Assembly (NCBI RefSeq): GCF_005239225.2
Contig: NC_133294.1
Location: 18,117,631-18,181,630, forward strand
From: Populus alba
Lineage: Eukaryota; Streptophyta; Magnoliopsida; Malpighiales; Salicaceae
Direction of reading: 5' to 3'
DNA: 64,000 nucleotides
Shown: positions 44,301 through 56,940 of the stretch, in pieces
How the letters are laid out: the number at the start of each line of letters is the position of its first letter
How positions within the stretch are numbered: the first letter of the stretch is position 1
The notes under the pieces: generated by a model
Told to the model about the DNA's origin: nothing
What the model saw: the letters and a program-made list of their open reading frames with translations, nothing else
Database searches by the model: none
Program-made: the position numbers and the translations under genes

Positions 44301-47300
44301 CTCTTAAGTAGATGAAGACCTAAAAAACAATGCCATCAATCATCAGAAAACATGCCAGACAAAAGAAATCTAGTTAAGAACCGGAAACAGACAGAGCAAG
44401 AAAGCACCGTTACCGGATAGAATTTTTATGATGCTTATTATGATTTTAGTAAAAGATAGCTGATGCCCATGAGAATCTGAGTTCGCCCTCATTCCAAGCA
44501 GATGAGTCTGTATTAAAGAAGAAAATAATGAACATTAAAATCCAATAACTCGGCTTCAAATGGCATTTTAAATCCCAATAACTATCTAGAGGAAGAATAA
44601 ACAGGAGAAGAATAACAGAACAAAATCACATTTGATTGCACCTGATTATCGTTACTCAAAAATGTAGCATTTTCCATAATTTTCAAGCATTTCAGAAGCA
44701 GCACCAGGCTCGAGTGACGCATGTCATGTTTTGTATCCTGAATGGAAGATGAATTATGTTCTGCCCACCTCTGCAAGTAAATTTGTGTTCAATAGTTACC
44801 ATCTCCAAACAATCACTAATTAGAATGTCAAGGACAGAAATGGACCGGGAAGGCATGAATTTATTATTAGGGATAATGACTCAATTTAGAATAAGTAAAT
44901 CACAAGAAGACTTCCATATACAAAACAGATGCATGTCATCTTTTGCATCCTGAATGGAAGGTGAATTATGTTCTGTCCACCTCTGCAAATAAATTTGTGT
45001 TCAATTGTTACCAACTCCAAACAATCATTCACTATTTAGAATGTCAAAGACAGAAATGGATCGAGATAGGAATGAATTTATTATCAGGTATAATGACTCA
45101 ATTTAGAATAAGTAAATCACAAGAAGACTTCCATATACAAAAGAAACTGTACTGGTAAGCAAGTTAATGGGCCACCATTGGTTGAGGATCTGCTTTAGAT
45201 CTTATAAGGTGAAAGTAAAACACAGGGAAATGCATGCATGCACACCACTAATCTTTGATTCTGGTGAGAACAGTGATGACTCCACTCAGAACCATATAGA
45301 ATTACATTCCAAGATGAAGAAAATTAATAACAGAGCAGTGCTATAAAGCTAAATGTGAGAACCAGAGATTAATAAGCAATGCTGAAAATTTTATCATGCA
45401 TAAGATGAGATAAGCATATGACAGATTTTTCCCACGATTGAATACATTAATTGAGCACAGATTTCCCAGTTGCAAACTTTTCCTCATTTCTCAAATGATT
45501 AGATAGAATAAGAGTTACACTTAAACTTTAAAGCAACATATAAGCTCTTGATTTTTTGTGAATTGCTAAAAGATGAAACAAACATACAAGCTCACACCTC
45601 TATAACAGAGTGACAGTTCATGGTGACCTCGAAGACAGCATCAAGTCCTCCAAGCTCTCGTAACTTTTCCTTAAAGCCCCCCCCTGTCTTCCTTACCATG
45701 CCAGATGTATCTGAATGAATGCAACCCACACAGTGAAATAAATAAGCAATCAGAAAAGGAGAGAGAGAGTGTGCATGCATGCATGCATGTATTGCTTACA
45801 GAAAGACTTGCACATGTGGCATTGCATATACATATGATTATGGATTTTGCTAACCTGTCTGTATTTGAGCAAGTTAGCGTTGTGCCCATTTTTCTATGAT
45901 AAAAATATTACGTGTGCCTTTTATATTGAAATTAAAATGTGGGTAGAATTGTAATTTCATGGGGAGTTTCTTCTTCCTTCTCCATCCTTTGTTTAGAATT
46001 TTTTGCAGCTGAAAGAAAAAAAATTAATTTCACCTCCCAATCACTTCCTTATCTAGAACAAAGGAGCAAATTTTTCTATGATAAAAATATTACGTGTGCC
46101 TTTTATATTGAAATTAAAATGTGGGTAGAATTGTAATTTCATGGGAGTTTCTTCTTCCTTCTCCATCCTTTGTTTAGAATTTTTTGCAGCTGAAAGAAAA
46201 AAAATTAATTTCACCTCCCAATCACTTCCTTATCTAGAACAAAGGAGCAAATCTCTCCCTAATAACAAGTGCTTGTTTCCCACTAGAGATTCCGAACTGT
46301 TTTGGTTTTCATTATGTTTCTTATTTCATGAATTCCTAGAGTGAGATTGAGATAAAAAGATTATCCAATGATCAAACAAAATGCTGCCATCTAATGAATC
46401 ATGCTTAAAAAGACTTGCTTGTTTCTTCCATAAAATGAAATCTGTTTATGTACCATTTTCTTTACCAAGACACTATCATCCAGATATAAAAGAGCTGCTG
46501 GATACAATTTTAGTATATGTTTGGCAGTGTAGTAGCGGTTGCTTTTCAAATAACTTTTCGTACCGAAATGCATGCTAATGATGTTTTTTCACTTTTTAAA
46601 AATCATTTTTGATATCAGTACATCAAAACAATCCAAAACATACAAATCGTATTAAATTTTAGCAAAACACAAAAATTGAATTTTTTGGGAACGCGGTTTC
46701 AACAGCGTTCCCAAACGGTTCCTAATAGAATTTAGGTTTCAAATGAAAGGGATAAAGATTTGATAGATTAGCCAACTAGCTCGCAAAAACACAAAAGCCT
46801 TAGTAACATTAATTTAAAACAGAAACATGTGCTCCAGACAGAGAATTGGGCATTTCCACCTATCTGAGATTACATTTGTACCCTCAATTAATTTTTCAAT
46901 ACAAAATGCACTCAAGGAGTATTTTTGTTATGGAAAAATGGGTAGAATGCTAACTTGCTCTAGTTAAGATCATGCAAAACAATCACTAAGCATTTGAAAA
47001 ATAGCATCCCAAATCCTCAACCAAACTTATCATGCAATTCTTGAAAGCACGTTGTATGCACAATGGCCTGCATTCTTCTTGTTCCATGAAAAAAAAACCA
47101 TAAATTTCAATAGAAAATGTCCATATAGAATAATTAAGTTAAAGAAGCCTGTAATAAACAACAATATGCAAAACTCGTTTGTGCCTGGATCATTTTTAAC
47201 TCAAGTAATTAATAAAAATCTAAAAACAATACTACACCAGCATGTAATCAAACAAAAATAGACACCACTGAAACTTGCAAATAAAAATGCCAAAGAAATT

Positions 47301-49980
47301 ATTAAGACATGCTGTTCATTACATAATGGTGTATTTTAGAACTATTTCAAGAAGATAAGTCAGAAGAAAGAAGCAGAAGTAATGAAAAGCTAGTGTAAAA
47401 GTATTTGCATCAACAATATCAGCTTTATAATAAATGGTATCCAGGAATTTATTCATAGTTCCGATCAACAAAACCACTATTCATCCTTTGATAAAAATAA
47501 ACCATAAGGAAACTAATAAATGGCAGGCTACGTATGGAAAGTACGCAACAGAAATGAAAAACTAACACTTCATTATCGACAGAATTGGAAGATATGATAT
47601 CAAGCATACCTTCAAAAGATATCTTAGATAAACAAGCTTTCTCCATGGACAACAATGCAATCCATTTTGGAGTCAATTCTGGCCTCTCTGTTCTACTATC
47701 ATCACCAGAATGTGACTTCATGTCCTTGCAATTAACAAGAATTTCCTGAACTTTGGCAGCAATGGCAGTAGAGCTAGAATCTGCCAGCTTACTTGTATCT
47801 CGTAAGATGTCAGAATCCTTGCGTAATGCTAAAAGCTTACTGCCTATATTTCGAGTCTTATCTTCAGTGGCAGTAGAAATGATGGGTTTTAACAATTTAA
47901 TAAGAAAACGAATGCAAGTTGGTGACTCTAAAATGTGTTCATCTTGACCCTGAAACAGTGAAATTAAAGCTGTCAAAACTATTCTGATGGGTGAAAAAAT
48001 ACATGGAGAAAATGAGTTCCAGCCTTGAGAATCAAATAAACAAATAAGAAATAACCGACTACAAGCAGCAGCATGTGATTTGAGAACATTACAACGTTTG
48101 AAAACTGAAACTGAAGAGTTGTGCTTGTACAAACATAGAACTCCATGTGAACTTAATTATGAGTAAAGTTACAGATTCTACTTGCTATTATTATGTTTCT
48201 CAAAACAACTGATGTCAGTCATTGCCTTTTATCCATGCCCAGACAACACAACCTTATCTAACAACTCAGAGGGAGGTAATGCTGAATTCCCAATTGCCTT
48301 TGTATAGATTTCAGAGGTCCCTTTTGAGGTTTCAACAAAACATGTACATGCACAAGAGAGTGCAGAAAGAAAAGGTATAAAACATAAAAGAACTTACATC
48401 ACTCGTCAAAACATAGAAGAGTGCAGCAGCAGCCAGATTGCTTGTTGAGTCATCAAAGCTGAGGCCCAGAATAGCATCAATTATTGTCTTGGCCATCCTG
48501 AAAGCACAAAACTTTAGAATTTTAGCATGCAACAGAAATAAGACATGAAACTTGAGGCCAGTAAAATGAGAATAGTAAATACATGATAGCAGACCAACAA
48601 AGGAGTGATTTTGTGTGCATAAACCAAAACATCTAAAAGGAGAACCCAACATGCTGTTTTTCATTCACCAAATGGTATGGGGAGTAATAAGTAGAATTCA
48701 TAACTTTCACTTCTCAGAGATCTTCCATCTTTTGGATATGCATACTGAACTCCCATATTAAATTTAATTTTAAAATATTCCGCTCATTACTTGATTAGGT
48801 ACTTCAAAGCTTAAACAGAAAAACCCATAAACCATTACAAAAACTAACTAGTGACATAAATTCCAAACGCATAGTAAAACAAAGTACCAAATTCCAAAAC
48901 CAAAACAAGATCACCCACGAAACAACCCATCTCTTTAATTTCAAGAACTTCGAACAGTCCACCAACTACACTCAAAATCAAACAGAACACTCTCCAAGAA
49001 GCCACACGAAGATCCAGAATTTCCGAACTCAACAAGAAATTCTACAAAACAATCATGTAAAAGAAACAAAAAAAAACAATTCAAGAACTCACGATACCCT
49101 TTAAACTACACTAGAAAAAATTCAAAACGAAGACTCGAGAAAGACTCGAGAACCCATCAACCGAAAACAACTCTTTGAAATGCCAATAACCTCTCCCCAT
49201 CAAAAAGCTTCCAAAACAAACCCAACAATTTCTAACGCAATAAGCCTCAATTCATTCTAAATTCAAACCCAGCCTTTCAAGAACTCAAAAAGTCCCGACA
49301 ATTTCTAATGCAGTAACCATCGATTCAATCTTTCTAAATTCAAATCCGCTTTTTTTTCTAAATTCAAGAACTCACAGAATCCCCAAGACAATTTCAAAAA
49401 TTCATAAACACGAAATAATTCCAAATTCAATCTTTAAACATCACAAAACAAAACCCACATACCCTTGAGCCCTCAATAGCCGTCTCTGTTGTTGAGTCCC
49501 ACAAATCCCTAACAAAGACAGCAAACTAGCTCTCTTAATTCTCAAAGGCTGTCCTTTCTTTAACCCATCAAGTGCAAAATTAACCTCATCAACATGCTCC
49601 ATCATTTCCCCAAATTCTTGCGCCTCCATCAACGTCGTCGAGCTAGTCAAAAGATTAGAATTCCCAATACCGTTTCTCTCAGATTTTGACTTACTACGCC
49701 TCGGCTTCTTCGATTTTCTTGGGACGACGCCGTTTGGGATGGGATTGTCGTCGAAATTGTAGGGATCGAGATCGAGAGAATAAGAGGTGGATTCTTGAGA
49801 AGAGAAAGGAAAGTTATGGCTGAAGAAATCTTGATTAGATTGGGTAGTTTCTTGAGAGAGAGAAAAGGAGTCGCTGAAGGAGTAATTATGGTCAGCTAAG
49901 TCGTCGTCTAATGAATCTGAAAAGGTTCTCGTTAGGTTTCCTCCGTCTCTGTTTCGCCGACCGTACGTTCTAACGATCAT
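41358..49980 (-). CDS. WAPL: WAPL cohesin-release factor, 13 exons
   Basis: My model joins, in coding order, 49980-49463, 48497-48398, 47949-47610, 45710-45598, 44770-44642, 44507-44414, 44319-44209, 44112-43463, 43335-43070, 42331-42181, 41987-41890, 41810-41729 and 41441-41358. All junctions are GT-AG with matching phase, giving 911 residues, near the size known for Arabidopsis WAPL proteins. WAPL removes cohesin from chromosome arms in mitotic and meiotic prophase. The start MIVRTYGRR is the plant-typical N-terminus; an upstream open stretch lacks an ATG. A basic KSKKPRRSKSKSER cluster at 89-102 may be a nuclear signal. The WAPL helical-repeat region begins about residue 118 and includes MAKTIIDAILGLSFDD, KTGGGFKEKLRELGGLDAVF, MNLTNDNPIGCQQIAACGG and EKMIVEAYSALLLAFLSTE. 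Exon 8 encodes a serine-rich insert (about 469-685) with a doubled 16-residue unit at 485-516. The C-terminus is FHLTLNMISPETHKAV and 11 more residues. Exon 8 has two possible acceptors 3 bp apart. Exon limits rest on reading, not transcripts. Confidence 0.93.
43974..44069 (-). repeat. 48-bp in-frame tandem duplication in WAPL exon 8
   Basis: Two adjacent 48-bp units encode CNEERTSSWKGSNVYH and CNEERTSSGKRLNVSQ (residues 485-500 and 501-516). The displaced fragment at 26.6 kb has one unit only. Confidence 0.85.
44722..45138. repeat. Tandem duplication of WAPL exon 5 start (210 bp)
   Basis: Sequence around 44722-44931, holding the 5' part of exon 5, its acceptor and part of intron 4, is repeated at about 44932-45138. 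The extra copy keeps a good acceptor before AGGTGGACAGAACATAATTC and codes RWTEHNSPSIQDAKDDMH before diverging, with no donor like that of exon 5. It is probably a non-functional duplicate lying in the intron. Confidence 0.8.
45890..46249. repeat. Tandem duplication in WAPL intron (about 180 bp)
   Basis: Two nearly identical units start at about 45890 and 46070 with TTTTTCTATGATAAAAATAT and end with AACAAAGGAGCAAA. They lie in the intron between exons 3 and 4; the only difference seen is GGGG versus GGG plus minor changes. Confidence 0.9.
46516..46722. mobile_element. MITE-like element in WAPL intron
   Basis: The left end TATGTTTGGCAGTGTAG and the right end read in reverse (GTTTGGGAACGCTG) are imperfect inverted repeats around an AT-rich core with TCAGTACATCAAAACAATCC, typical of small non-autonomous elements of woody plants. 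No clear TSD was identified. Confidence 0.5.
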
Positions 49981-50220
49981 GCTTTTTTGAATTTCCCGTT
50001 CGCTTAACTCTGGAGACGACGACGAGGAGGAGGAGGAGGAGAGAGGAGGGTAAGTTTGGCATACAGATGGAAAGACGAGGGCTTTTTGGGGAAACAATTT
50101 GAATTTCTCTTTCTTTCCGCTGGGGTTGCGAGCTCGAGAAACGAGAAAGGAGGGGGGGGTTAGGGCAATCAGACAGCCGGAGAGAGGGTCGTTAGTTGAT
50201 TAGCCAGCAGCAATATCTAG
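49981..50220 (-). promoter_or_regulatory. WAPL 5'UTR and proximal promoter
   Basis: The region upstream of the WAPL ATG is rich in CT on the coding strand, with a (CCT)n stretch at about 50023-50042, common in plant 5' leaders. No TATA box is obvious, as is usual for a housekeeping gene. The transcript start cannot be placed. Confidence 0.5.
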
Positions 50221-50930
50221 AAATATACTGTATAGTTTAATGTTTGTTTTAGTCCCTAGAGATTCAATGATGTTTCAATTTGAATCATGTAGTTTAATGT
50301 TTATTATTTCAAAAAGATCACAACAGTACATTTGCGTGTGAGAACATATCCACAAGGAAGTTGGGCACGGGGAAAATGTGGATACAGAGATGGGGATATG
50401 ACATTAAGCCTTCTCACAATCCGATTATGTAGCAATTTTTATTTGTATATAAATTATTTTTGGTGGATTAATGAAAAAATTTAAAATAGATTTACTATGA
50501 ATTAAATTGAATGCATGTTAGTGTTTGACAAAATAATAAAGGAGCTCGCTCAAAACTTAGCTGGCAAAATTGAGCCAACCAAGTCTATTATTAAGTATGT
50601 GTTTGGTAATATGGTGTAGAGTATTTTTTAAAAAAAATATTTTTTATTTGAAAATACATTAAAATAATTTATTTTTTTATATTTATTTTTACATTAACAC
50701 ATTAAAATTATCAAAAAACACTAAAGAAAACATTAATTTAATGTTTTTTCAAGGTAAATGCATTTTGAAAAGGCACTCAAAAGTGGAAGCTACTGCATTC
50801 TTAAATATGGACTAAATGCCTAGTCAAACAATTTGAGCAAAGAAAGAAACCTAGCCAAACAAAAGGGGGACGAGACAAGAAAAGAAGAAGTGAAAGTAAA
50901 AAGGCCTAACTAGGTATCATAGCACAATTA
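50221..50930. other. Intergenic with MITE-like stretch
   Basis: No gene. About 50596-50785 starts TATGTGTTTGGTAATATGGTG and ends with GGCACTCAAAAGTGG, with an AT-rich core like the element at 46516; possibly a related MITE. Confidence 0.4.
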
Positions 50931-51340
50931 AGCTCAACAATGAACAAAAAATACAAAGAGAAAGAGAGAGTCCAACCAAGACCTAATCAGACAATCCTAA
51001 ACAACCCAACTAAGGAAGAAGAGAAAAGCAAGGAAAAAAAAAAAGGAAAAATGACAATCAAGCAACACTTGGGACTAACACTAAACAACCTAACCAAAAA
51101 GAAGGAAATAAACAAAAGGAGAACGGGAAGAAATGAGCCCAGTTGCGCAGCACATGGGCCCAACACTAAGCATTCCAACAAAAGAGGAAAGGAAGAAAAA
51201 AATGAGAAAAGAAAGGGAAAACCCTAACTAGGAAACACTTGAACCTAACATCGAATAGCCTAATTAAAGTAGAAGGAAAGAAAAGAAAAGGAAGGAAGAA
51301 AAAATGAAGAAGAGAAGGAAAATGATAAAATAAGGCTCAA
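50930..51340. repeat. Purine-rich degenerate tandem repeat
   Basis: Units of roughly 90-110 bp alternate CCTAA(C/A)...AACC phrases with long AG-rich tracts (GGAAGAAGAGAAAAGCAAGG and similar). The open frame of 95 codons here is Lys/Glu/Asn-rich and is explained by the composition. Confidence 0.5.
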
Positions 51341-54300
51341 TTTAGCCCAATAATACTATAAAGCCCATATGCTCTTCATTTTTTCTTTAATCAAAACAAT
51401 AGCTCTTATTTTATTTTTTTAACAAGTATGGTACCCCAAACGATGTTGAGGCATATGCAACAACCCAACTAAATTCTTTATCATACAAGTTATTGATATG
51501 ACATCCATTTGAATTCCATGTCTTTCATATTCTTTACGCTCCAACCTGAAAGCCTTGTTTCACAAATTAACAGAATGAGCTTCTACATGAACAATTCATT
51601 ATACAACTAATTACATGATCATTCACAAATAAACTCTATTACTCCTACGAATATGTCTGCACACCCTACTTCCCACAATTAAAATTCATGAGATTCAAGG
51701 ATGTATAAAATACCAAGGTTCATAATGTATTAAACATAACACACGCCCTATATTTACAATCACTAAAACAAAACACTCTCCTACATCTTTTTCCCTTTTA
51801 TAAATTACATTTATCTTTGCACTTTACTTAGGTATCAAGGGGTCCTCTATTCTACAAAGAGATCTTGTTTTGTAAGAGTACGTAAATCACAGCTAGCTCA
51901 ACTTAAAAAAAAAAACAAAAAACAAAATCAAGGCTCATCAAATAGTTGTGGAAAGGCCTAAAATCATTTAAGGTTTTTCCAATTTCTTCAGTGTTGTTTA
52001 TATCTCTTTCATGTATTGTGAACAATATATTAATATTCAATATTTGTATGAAAATAGTTTTACATTGCCTACCCATTTTAAATATTAAATTATAATTGCA
52101 AAAAAATATTTTTTTATTGATAAGAATGTCCAAATTCAATTGTCACTCTTCAGAAGGATGAGTATAAGATATATTGTTGCCCCATTGTTTTTTACCATTT
52201 AGTGATTCAAACTTTTGCACATGTCATAAGAAAATGAGAAAATTTTAAACACAATTATATAAGATAGGATATATGGTCAATAAAGGGTTTTTTTTATACA
52301 TCTTTTTTGGTTTTTTTAGTTTGAAACTCTAAATAGATATGTAGTTAATTTAAAAAATAAAACAATAGATTGTATTTATTAAAAGGATGTGCATTTAAAA
52401 TTATCTAAAAACATAATTTATTATTAATTAATATAGATTTGTTTGAAAAATACACTTAATGTTTAATACAAAAAACAATTTGCAGATTTAATATTAGCTT
52501 TTATCAACTATCTAATATTTAAAAACTATATTGAAACCAAAACTTTTCTTATCCAACTTGAATTAGGGGCGGAACTAAACCATATCTTGGCCACAACATC
52601 CTAAGATTTTATAGAATATTAATTTTTTAGTCCTAGAAGTTGTAAGACTTTTAAATATATCCTTGAAAAAGTCAATTGTATATTTGAATGGACTATAATG
52701 ATGCTAAATAGAACTTTTTATTGGATTTTGTATCATTATTTCATCAATTAGTAGGTATTTGATTATTGATGTTGACTTGAATCATAAAGAATTTAAAAGA
52801 AAAAAAGATTAGTGCAATGAAATATAGCAATTTGAGCCAGGAATATAAGATTTGGTCATTTAAAGAGTATAACATGTAAGAGACTCAGAGACTTGGGTCA
52901 TGTTCATGTTGTTTAATAAAAGTTATTTTTGATAGATGGATGTAATCATATAAAGATGTTCATTCTACTTATATTTTGAAACACTTATGTCACCAAATTT
53001 TGCAACTTTTTAAAAGTCAAACAAGTAGTAATCCAAAATAAAAAAATGGAATAAGAAGAGGATAGCTAGAGGCATAAATGTTGGTTTGGAACCGCAACAC
53101 ATTGATAATATTTTAGGTTAGCATTTCTCTTTGTTAAATCATGTTTATTTTTATTTTATTATTCTCTCTCTCTTTTTTTTTATCTTTTTAATTATAAAAT
53201 CTTTATGATAAAGTTGTGAACACTTCAAATATAAATGAACTTTCTAGGTTACGTCTTAGGGGCTAGTTTGAACATGGGGTTTATTTTCTAAGCACAATGT
53301 TTCCTCCAAACTAAGTTTTATATGAGAATAAAGAACACTCTAATACCTAAGTTAATAAATTTAAAGGGATAAAATATAATGAAGTTGTATGAAGTATTTT
53401 TATATAAAGCTTGTTGAATTGTGTTGAATGATAGTTAATTGCCCTTAAATGGATGAAATATAGTTTAACTTGCTTGCCTGGTGACCAGGGCATTTATAGA
53501 CCCTTGTCATGTCTGCATAACCTCATGGTGTGTGGAGAGTAGTGTTGCAGGTACCTCAATGTGCGTGGAGAATAGAATCATATTATTGGTGGAGATTATG
53601 GTGCTTGCTTGATGGAGAATTTGGTGATTGTCAGTGTTAGAAACAATCATTCACATAAAAATAAGGTGCATGCTCTACGTAGACAATGTGTGCTACATAG
53701 AGAATTTATTTATTGCATATTCTTGGGAACTAAAACATGTATAGAGGTGTGTGTCAGGGTAGGGATAACCTAGCCTTATAAGGAAAAATAAAGAGAAAAG
53801 AAAAAGAGATAAAGAGAGAGAAAACCTATCATTTGAGCTAACCCAAACAGCTAGAAGGTAATTGTTTAGCACATGTAATACACACGCTAGGCGAGTGTGC
53901 TGCCTTATGTATTTTGATAATATGTGTGGCTTACTCTAGCTTTGTATGGTGGCTTTCCTTTATATTTGTAGATTTGTCTTCTTGATATCTAGTATCAGCG
54001 TATCATAATCGAAGCTTCAATGCATCTCTAATATCCCTTTCTTTATTTCCTTTTCTTCTCCATTTTCTTTATCCTGTTTTGATTATTATGTATCCCATTT
54101 TTTTTCTTCCCCACCATTAGATCTTACTCTTTTTTTTTAGTCATTTGATTTGATTACTAACCTAGTTGTTAGATATTCTTGCTTTTTCTTTAGTCATTGG
54201 ATATGTAAACAAATTTTGATTGATTATGCAAAGATATTCATTTTTGTTAAGAGACTGCATATTTAGGGGAGAGAGGGATTAGGGTGTCTCATCCTAGCCA

Positions 54301-54573
54301 TTTAGGCTAAGATCATGTAGATAACAATTTGTTTTTCTTTTTTTATATATACCATCACTTTAGACCATCTTTTTGCCTTCAAATACCTGAATAATCCATT
54401 CTCATGACATATAATGCATATTAATAATCCTTTCAATTTTGTTTATTCCATGACAACAAAAATCCTACTCTTATTGATGTGCTTTTCCTTTTCCTTTAAT
54501 TAAATTTATTTGTGTCGTTATAATAAGTTCTTACATGCATGTCTTTGTATATATTATGATACAACAACTCAAC
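51341..54573. other. Long intergenic stretch without a gene
   Basis: AT-rich DNA with no convincing ORF or splice pattern. The part 53420-53960 is less AT-rich (TGTGTGGAGAGTAGTG, GGTACCTCAATGTGCGTGG, GGTAGGGATAACCTAGCC) and could be an LTR or promoter relic, but no PBS, polypurine tract or second LTR was found. Confidence 0.5.
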
Positions 54574-54640
54574 ACTACTAAAAAACAAGTGATTTGTGAT
54601 CACAAAAAGTGGTCATAAATTTTAAGGTTTTGAAAATTTT
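54574..54640. mobile_element. Possible CACTA element terminus
   Basis: The sequence begins CACTACTAAAAAACAAGTG and continues with a short inverted pair TTTGTGATCACAAA and GTGGTC-type subterminal motifs, as in En/Spm ends. No opposite end (TAGTG after a matching TIR) or transposase was found, so this may be a solo end or coincidence. Confidence 0.4.
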
Positions 54641-55329
54641 GGTAGGACTCTAAAACCATAAAATTTATTAAAAATAAATAAATAAATAATGTACTTCATC
54701 GTAAATAAAAATAAAAACAATAAATTCTAATAACCTAAAATCATTAAGTTTTTAAAACAAAAGGATTGTTAGCTAATAATAATAATTATCATCACAATTT
54801 TAAAATAAATTGTTAATATTAATTACAACCATCATCTTTTTTCATTTTAAATAAAATCAACAAAATCTTTAAATTAGGTTTTAGTTGATCCATTTTAGTG
54901 AGAACTAGATTGATGGCATGCGTTGTGCTGTGGCCAGACTAATTTTTTTTAACGTAAAAAAAAATACTCATGTGATGCTAGAGTTTAAAAAAACAAGAAA
55001 AATCTAGGATTCAGGTTATTAACTAGACTACGTTCACTGTGCATGATTAATTTAAAAATATATGTTTTTAAAAAATGCAATGACAATAAATATACGAAAT
55101 AAAAAAAAGATAATGATTAATTGTTAAAAATGAATGCTTGACAATATCATGAAAAGAAATCATTTCAATATTCTTAAAAGGTTTACATGATCTTATTTAA
55201 TAACAAATAAAAAATAAAAAGAGAACGAGATAACCCTATAAAAAGCAAAGTAAAAAAAATTAAAGTTTAATTTCCAACAAATCAAATGTTGAATGAAAAA
55301 ATTAAAAAAAAAATCAATTTTTAAAAAAG

Positions 55330-56150
55330 GTTATAAGAACTTGACTTGGGGTAGTCAGCTAGGTTCGTGATCTAGTTGTGAGACTGGGATAACCTAGTAA
55401 AAAACAAATTGAATAAAACTATGAAACTTAATTCTCAAATAAACATAATGCTAAACAACAAAACTTAAAAAATAAATTAAAAAAACAATGAAAAAAAAAC
55501 TAACTTGAGTTAACTTAGGTTAATCGCCAAGACCGTGATTTGGGACCTGAAATCTGAATAAACCCATAGAAATTAAATTGAAAAAAAATTATGAAGTCAA
55601 ATCCCTATCAAACCCAATATTGAATGTTAAAACTGAAAAAAGATCAATTATAAGAAAGGAACTAAAAAAAATCGAAGTCAACTCGAGTTACCCTTCCAAA
55701 CCTATGACCTTGATCATGAGGTCGAGATTACCTTATACAAGGTAAACCTAAAAAAATCATGAAGTTAAATTCTCAATTGACAAAATATTGAGGGATAAGA
55801 CTGAGAAAAATCAATAAAAAAGGAACCCAAAATAAAAGAAATAACAATGAAAAGAATGAAAGTCAAATTTGATATAAAAATAAAATGAAACCAAATATCG
55901 AGGGATGCAGTTGAAAAAAAACCAATTAAAAAAATACTTCAAAAAAAAAAATAGCAATCAAAATATTAAAGATCATATTCGATATATAAATCAAATAAAA
56001 CAAAAGATTGAGGAATAAAATTTTTTAAAAAAAATCAAATAAAAAAAGGATTTAAAGGTAAACAAATAGCAATTAAAATATCGAGGATCAAATTTGACAC
56101 AAAAACAAAAGAACAGGAAACCTTTAAAACTTGGCAAGGTTGGCTCGAAT
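55330..56150. repeat. Degenerate tandem repeat, about 170-bp unit
   Basis: Units near 55335, 55503, 55676 and 55850 share a scheme: CTTGAGTTAAC, CCAAGACCGTGA, GAGACTGGGATAACCT, AAATTGAA...ATTATGAAG, CCAATATTGA and GAAAAA-CCAATT. Similarity between units is low to moderate. It is probably a piece of a dispersed genomic repeat. Confidence 0.55.
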
Positions 56151-56451
56151 CTTGAGGAAAAGATAGAGAAAAAAAAGGGTCATTGAAACCAAACCACCAC
56201 TCCTCAACCACCATGTGTCGCTTCTAATGCTGTCGTGAAAATATGCGTTTGGCTACTGAGAGATGCCTCAAACGCTGTCTAAATGCTCTAAGAGTTAAGG
56301 CATGAAAGCTTGGAGGGTAGAAACATATGACCTTTACCTAAATGGTTCAAATGATATTTATAATCCCTAAACCTTGTTGTTTTGATGGAGTGGAGAGACT
56401 AAAGAGTTATTTTTTTATAACATTAATGAGATGAAACTATGGTAGGCCATT

Positions 56452-56940
56452 GATCCAAATATTGAGTTCAACAACTTGACAAACCCATGTTAACTTAGGC
56501 TCAGCATATGATTGAACCCAAATATATTGTTTTTAGCAACTTGCCACACCCACAACGCCTTAGGCTCAAAACATGACTGAACTCAAGTACATTGAGTTTA
56601 GCAGCTTGTCAAATCCATGATGCATTGAGCTCAGTGTATGGCTAAACCTAGATATATTAGGTCTATCGGTTTGCAAGATCTTGTATGCCTTGAACTCAAT
56701 ATATGGCTGAACTCAAAGATGTTGGGTTTAACAACTTACCAAACCCATATTGACTTAGGTTCAACATATGGTTGAACCCCAATATATTGGGGTTGAGAGC
56801 TTGCAAGACTCACGATACCTGGGCTCAACACATGGCCAAACCCAAATATAATGAGTTCTACCAATTTGTCAAACTCCCATTAATTTAGGCTTAATATATG
56901 GTTGAGCCTAAATATATTTGATTTTAAATTCTTTCAAAGC
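56452..56940. repeat. 65-bp minisatellite, about 7.5 units
   Basis: Units of 64-66 bp follow the scheme CCCAAATATATTGAGTTTA, CAACTTGCCAAACCCAT, TTAGGCTCAACATATGGCTGAA. Neighbouring units differ at many positions, so the array is old. From 56941 to 57740 the DNA is AT-rich without a gene. Confidence 0.85.

Noticed and set aside
43540..44315. Plus-strand ORFs across WAPL exons 7 and 8
   Set aside because: They are antisense shadows of the minus-strand WAPL exons.
49981..50097. Longer N-terminus for WAPL
   Set aside because: The open stretch upstream begins with TTG, not ATG, and is Ser-rich from CT repeats; the plant-typical MIVRTYGRR starts at 49980.
50940..51227. 95-codon Lys/Glu-rich open frame
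   Set aside because: It follows from a purine-rich degenerate tandem repeat.
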